A DNA stretch of 64,000 bases from Angiostrongylus vasorum (taxonomy: Eukaryota > Nematoda > Chromadorea > Rhabditida > Metastrongylidae): NCBI GenBank assembly GCA_018806985.1, contig JADANN010000024.1, forward strand, positions 248,001 to 312,000, read 5' to 3'. This document shows, one piece after another, positions 63,621 to 64,000 of this stretch. Position 1 is the stretch's first letter, and the number at the start of each line of letters is the position of its first letter. The position numbers were made by a program, and so were the translations under genes. The notes under the pieces are model-generated. The model was not told the origin of the DNA. It saw nothing but the letters and a program-made list of their open reading frames with translations, and ran no database searches.

Positions 63621-64000
63621 GTCCTGAGGCTGGCCTATTGCTGGTTACTGAATCTGATTTTCTCTGGAGTCCTGACTTTATCTTGCAAGGGCGTTTTCAT
63701 GTCTTCAACATGATGTGGATCCGAGGAAAGTTTCTTTTCGGCAACGATTCCTCCGTTCGGTCTTCCCTAATAATTCATTCGAACAAAATAAAACGGAAAT
63801 AAATCAAAAATGAAAGTAAGGATGAAAATGACCGACCGCTCAAGGACGATGTAGAAGCCAAACTCCTACTCTGCTTAAAACACTTCTCTGAAGAACGCCT
63901 CTCTACTTAGAACAACCATACATTATGATGATGACAGAGCAGAATTTCATCTCACCGGACTGCCCCAATGTCGCACTCAGCGCTTTTACCAGGATTTGAA
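63621..64000. other. Window end, no supported feature
   Basis: Possibly 5' flank of the LINE copy; short frames only. Confidence 0.3.

Overview
The window looks like nuclear DNA of a clade V (strongylid, hookworm-like) nematode. Genes are split into many small exons by repeat-filled introns, the best-preserved proteins match animal families, possible spliced-leader acceptors precede some start codons, and the retroelements are decayed RTE-type LINEs of two lineages plus tRNA-derived SINEs. No bacterial, viral or plasmid signature was seen.

Four conserved single-copy genes could be assembled exon by exon with consistent splice phases. PWP2 (minus, 12746 to 922, 19 exons, about 870 aa) is a ribosomal small-subunit processome WD40 protein. 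A CHIC-family cysteine-rich palmitoyl-type protein (plus, 14735-17371, 2 exons, 165 aa) is divergent from PWP2. SBDS (plus, 19638-28354, 6 exons, 253 aa) is the 60S ribosome maturation factor. Tyrosylprotein sulfotransferase (minus, 36238 to 30148, 5 exons, 354 aa) is a Golgi enzyme. A small two-exon gene may sit just downstream of PWP2 (585 to 71), and an unidentified three-exon C-terminal gene piece lies at 49314-48788.

Layout: 0-12.7 kb PWP2 and its repeat-laden introns; 13-14.1 kb a hammerhead-like repeat and two copies of an interspersed element; 14.1-17.4 kb CHIC; 19.6-28.4 kb SBDS; 30.1-36.2 kb TPST; 36.3-64 kb mostly intergenic, with three long RTE remnants, a Penelope-like GIY-YIG remnant, foldback repeats and many SINEs.

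Repeats dominate. I define four short families by comparing copies inside the window. A is a tRNA-derived SINE with a TTTATCC-like tail. B is a roughly 385-bp retroposon with 12-13 bp target duplications. C is a roughly 300-bp SINE that often forms inverted dimers. D is a tRNA-derived SINE that shares a central core with A. A fifth repeat, E, carries hammerhead-ribozyme-like motifs of the type known from Penelope-like elements. PWP2 and SBDS both act in ribosome biogenesis (40S and 60S sides); the other genes have no evident functional link to them. Coordinates of exon edges were counted by hand and may be off by a base.
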